Below are positions 61,869 to 64,000 of a stretch of 64,000 nucleotides of DNA, piece by piece. The DNA is from CALCNS01 sp937897315 (GTDB lineage Bacteria; Bacillota; JAAYKD01). The stretch is from assembly GCA_036744005.1 (NCBI GenBank), contig DAINOJ010000008.1, positions 38,246 to 102,245 of the forward strand, written 5' to 3'. Numbering within the stretch: position 1 is the stretch's first letter; the number at the start of each line of letters is the position of its first letter. The position numbers and the translations under genes were made by a program. The notes under the pieces were generated by a model. It had not been told where the DNA came from and made no database searches. It saw nothing but the letters and a program-made list of their open reading frames with translations.

Positions 61869-63728
61869 CTATTCATGTTCTTTTGCCCAAGCACGATACA
61901 ACAATTCTATTCTTTCCTCAAGCTGCATTTTCTCTTCATAGAGTGGCTTCAACTTGCCATACTCTTTGTGTCGAAGTTCTGTCTCAATGATTTTGATCAA
62001 TTCTTGCAATTCATTTTCCGCTTCGCTAATCAATACTTCGTAAGGTACTCGTTTAGGAAGTGACTCTACTTTCTTGGTTGGAAGAGGTCTTATCTTTTTC
62101 TCAGCGGGAGTAATGATTGGTTCTTGCTCTTGGTGCTCGATGATTTGGATGTATTCATCAAATCCACAGTTGAATTCGGTTATTGTGCCGTCTTTCATGC
62201 TCCATATCTTTGAAGTGAACTTGTTTAGAAAGTATCGGTCATGGGATACAAATAACAAGGTGCCCTCAAAATCACTCACTGCCTCTTCGATCCATTCTCT
62301 AGATTCTATATCCAGATGGTTGGTCGGTTCGTCTAGAATTAGAAAATTGACCTGGTTTTGCATAAGCAGACAAAGCTTTAAGCGACTCTTTTCACCTCCA
62401 GAAAGGCTACTCACCTTTTTCATCACATCTGTTGCTCTGAATTTGAACCCGGCAAGAATGCTCCGAGCTTTTTCCTCTGCTAGACCATATGCATGACGCA
62501 ATGTTTCCAAAACGGTTGCTTCTTCGTTTTCAAAGGTAATGATTTGAGGTAAGTAAGCAATTTTGACATTGCTGCTGACGGTTACCAAGCCGCTATCGCT
62601 GGCTTCTTCACCGGTGATGAGTTTGATCAAAGTGGATTTGCCACAGCCGTTTTCACCCACCAGAGCAATGCTATCGTTTCTAGAAATGGAAAGATTTAGG
62701 TTTTGAAGCAAAATCTTTGATCCATATTGTTTTTTGACCGAGTTGAAAGCCACAATCACTTTGGCTGCATAGCCACCGCTGTTGAAATCTTCCTCCATCC
62801 GCTTGGAGGTATTGGGCTTGTCCACTTTCTCCATGTGCTCGATTCGCTTCTCAAAGGCAAGGATGCGCTTCGATAATCCGGTGTTCGAGGGGTTGATATC
62901 AGCCCAAACTTTTTGTCGCTGTATAGCAACTTCTAGCTGATGAATTTTTCGTTGTTGCTGTTTATATTGTTCCGCTTGGGTAAGATAGCGTTGCTCTTTT
63001 TCCTCAACATAAAAGGAATAATTCCCCGAGTAGAAATTCGCTTGACCGTTTTCGATTTCAATGATCCTCGTCACCACTCGGTCCAAAAAAACTCTGTCAT
63101 GCGAAATGATGACTGCTGTTCCGGGAAAACTGAGTAGGAAATTCTCCAGCCACTCCAGGGAAGCCAAATCCAAATGATTGGTCGGCTCGTCAAGCAGAAG
63201 AATATCGCAATCCCGCAGCAGAATCCGTGCTAAGTTTACTCGGGTTTTCTCGCCGCCGCTTAAAGTGCTGAACAGACTGTTTCGCATTTCACTGCTGATA
63301 TTCATCCCATTACAGAGTTTCTCGATTTTAACCTCGATTTCGTAACCACCCAGTCGTTCATACTCTTCCATGAGCCTGCCATATCGCATCAGAATCGAAG
63401 GATCGGCATTCCCTTCGATTTTTTTCATAGCAGCATGAACGTCCAAAACTTCTTGAAAAGAGGAGAAGAGAATGTCATCGACCGTAGCTTTTTCTTCAAA
63501 AAATGGTATTTGATCCAGAATTTCTATTTTTTTACCCGACGCTTTGGAGATGGTCCCGCTTTCATAGGGCTCTTCCTCCGTAATTGTCTTGAAGAGCGTG
63601 GTTTTACCAGAACCATTTCGACCCAGCAGGCCAATCTTCTCACCACTATAAACCGTGAAGGTAATTCCTTTGAGCACGTGGTTTGCTCCATAGTATTTAT
63701 TTAAATCCGATACAGCAATATCGATCAT
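61869..63728 (-). CDS. ABC-F family ATPase (translation factor, possibly antibiotic ribosome protection)
   Basis: The 619-residue protein has two ABC ATPase domains without membrane segments: Walker A GRNGSGKTT and LSGGEKTR, then GENGCGKST and LSGGEKSR, with LLLDEPTNHLD and LILDEPTNHLD as Walker B. A linker between them (about 230-310, rich in Gln, Lys and Glu) is the arm that enters the ribosome exit site, and a C-terminal coiled coil (LISEAENELQELIKIIETELRHKEYG) is also present. It could be a housekeeping YdiF/Uup type or an antibiotic resistance type; the attenuated leader favours the latter. I chose the ATG at 63726-63728, eight bases after AAAGGAG; an in-frame ATG at 63755 is an alternative. 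Confidence 0.88.
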   Translation of the reverse strand: MIDIAVSDLNKYYGANHVLKGITFTVYSGEKIGLLGRNGSGKTTLFKTITEEEPYESGTISKASGKKIEILDQIPFFEEKATVDDILFSSFQEVLDVHAAMKKIEGNADPSILMRYGRLMEEYERLGGYEIEVKIEKLCNGMNISSEMRNSLFSTLSGGEKTRVNLARILLRDCDILLLDEPTNHLDLASLEWLENFLLSFPGTAVIISHDRVFLDRVVTRIIEIENGQANFYSGNYSFYVEEKEQRYLTQAEQYKQQQRKIHQLEVAIQRQKVWADINPSNTGLSKRILAFEKRIEHMEKVDKPNTSKRMEEDFNSGGYAAKVIVAFNSVKKQYGSKILLQNLNLSISRNDSIALVGENGCGKSTLIKLITGEEASDSGLVTVSSNVKIAYLPQIITFENEEATVLETLRHAYGLAEEKARSILAGFKFRATDVMKKVSSLSGGEKSRLKLCLLMQNQVNFLILDEPTNHLDIESREWIEEAVSDFEGTLLFVSHDRYFLNKFTSKIWSMKDGTITEFNCGFDEYIQIIEHQEQEPIITPAEKKIRPLPTKKVESLPKRVPYEVLISEAENELQELIKIIETELRHKEYGKLKPLYEEKMQLEERIELLYRAWAKEHE

Positions 63729-63755
63729 TTGAAACACTCCTTTATATTTGGACAT

Positions 63756-63792
63756 AAAAACACCCTGTACAGATTGTCTCGTCTGCACAGGG
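63756..63792 (-). terminator. Attenuator hairpin upstream of the ABC-F gene
   Basis: On the minus strand CCCTGTGCAGA pairs with TCTGTACAGGG (one G-U pair, 8-base loop), followed by TGTTTTTAT. This intrinsic terminator lies between the leader ORF and the ABC-F start. Similar ones upstream of VmlR-type and related genes are bypassed when an antibiotic stalls ribosomes on the leader. Confidence 0.85.
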
Positions 63793-63815
63793 CGACCGTC
63801 CATAAAGGAGCATAT

Positions 63816-63974
63816 CTAAACTGCTAATTTATGTGGCGACAGGCATTCAAAACAATCTTTCAGTTGAAAAAAGGCATAGTAACCCCTTTTACTATCTGTT
63901 TTGAATGAATATCTACGAACGATATCACTGCTATTGAATAATTTCATCGTGCGTAAAATGTCAGATTGCTTCAT
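63816..63974 (-). CDS. 52-codon leader ORF upstream of the ABC-F gene
   Basis: The frame starts at ATG 63972-63974, eight bases after AAAGGTGG, and ends TAG at 63816-63818. The peptide starts MKQSDILRTMKLF and contains YYAFFQLKDCFECLSPHK near its end. It has no similarity that I recognise. Position, ribosome binding site and the following terminator suggest a regulatory leader whose translation senses ribosome inhibition; at 52 codons it is longer than most such leaders, so it might also be a small protein. Confidence 0.6.
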   Translation of the reverse strand: MKQSDILRTMKLFNSSDIVRRYSFKTDSKRGYYAFFQLKDCFECLSPHKLAV

Positions 63975-64000
63975 GCGTCTCACCACCTTTCGTCTAAACT

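Noticed and set aside
1..64000. CRISPR arrays, rRNA and tRNA genes
   Set aside because: I looked for regularly spaced direct repeats and for conserved tRNA or rRNA segments and found none in the gaps between genes.

Overview
The window comes from a low-to-mid GC Gram-positive bacterium, most likely a member of the Bacillota close to the Clostridia. The evidence is an asnA gene under a T-box, a prfB with a +1 programmed frameshift, strong GGAGG ribosome binding sites with many TTG and GTG starts, S-layer homology (SLH) anchored surface proteins, and a glyA/rpiB/ywlG/ywlE/ywlC/prmC/prfA/rpmE order that matches the Bacillus ywl region. I cannot name the species. Nearly all genes lie on the minus strand; the exceptions are an epimerase plus lipoprotein pair, a RocB-like peptidase and an alkyltransferase.

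Layout. 1-2.3 kb: the 5' part of gdhA, then an SDR epimerase and a lipoprotein. 2.3-14.3 kb: a long minus-strand housekeeping run (histidine phosphatase, glyA, an rpiB-ywlG fusion, ywlE, ywlC, nagA, prmC, prfA, a DUF1385 membrane protein, rpmE, a radical SAM protein, glpX, transaldolase). 14.4-19.7 kb: peptide catabolism (two tandem cytoplasmic M14 carboxypeptidases and a divergent RocB-like M20 enzyme), closed by a perfect 42-bp palindrome. 19.7-25.1 kb: a secreted protein, prfB, secA and a nucleotidyltransferase-like protein. 25.2-31.9 kb: a compact shikimate operon (aroF, aroB, aroA, aroC, a chorismate mutase-AroE-AroK triple fusion, an AroQ-GNAT fusion) that together covers DAHP synthase to chorismate and on to prephenate. 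32-34.9 kb: LUD protein, gamma-glutamyltransferase-like enzyme and ogt.

34.9-58.2 kb is an accessory surface-protein region. Two nearly identical 1853-bp IS1182-like elements in the same orientation flank a 2127-residue SLH protein. The second copy also abuts the 3' end of a 4275-residue subtilisin/FN3/Big/SLH protein. Upstream of that giant protease (58.2-60.1 kb) is a decaying locus: a membrane peptide and a second frame that look like one split gene, a frameshifted remnant, an intact anti-sigma-like membrane protein, and an ECF sigma factor interrupted by an in-frame TAG.

60.3-64 kb: asnA behind a T-box whose likely specifier is AAC (Asn), and an ABC-F ATPase preceded by a 52-codon leader ORF and an attenuator-type terminator, an arrangement known from antibiotic-inducible ribosome-protection genes.

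The most notable items are the three gene fusions (AroQ-GNAT, CM-AroE-AroK, RpiB-YwlG), the giant SLH protease beside a broken sigma/anti-sigma module, and the leader-controlled ABC-F gene. All functional statements rest on motifs read by eye and on context; no database search was run.
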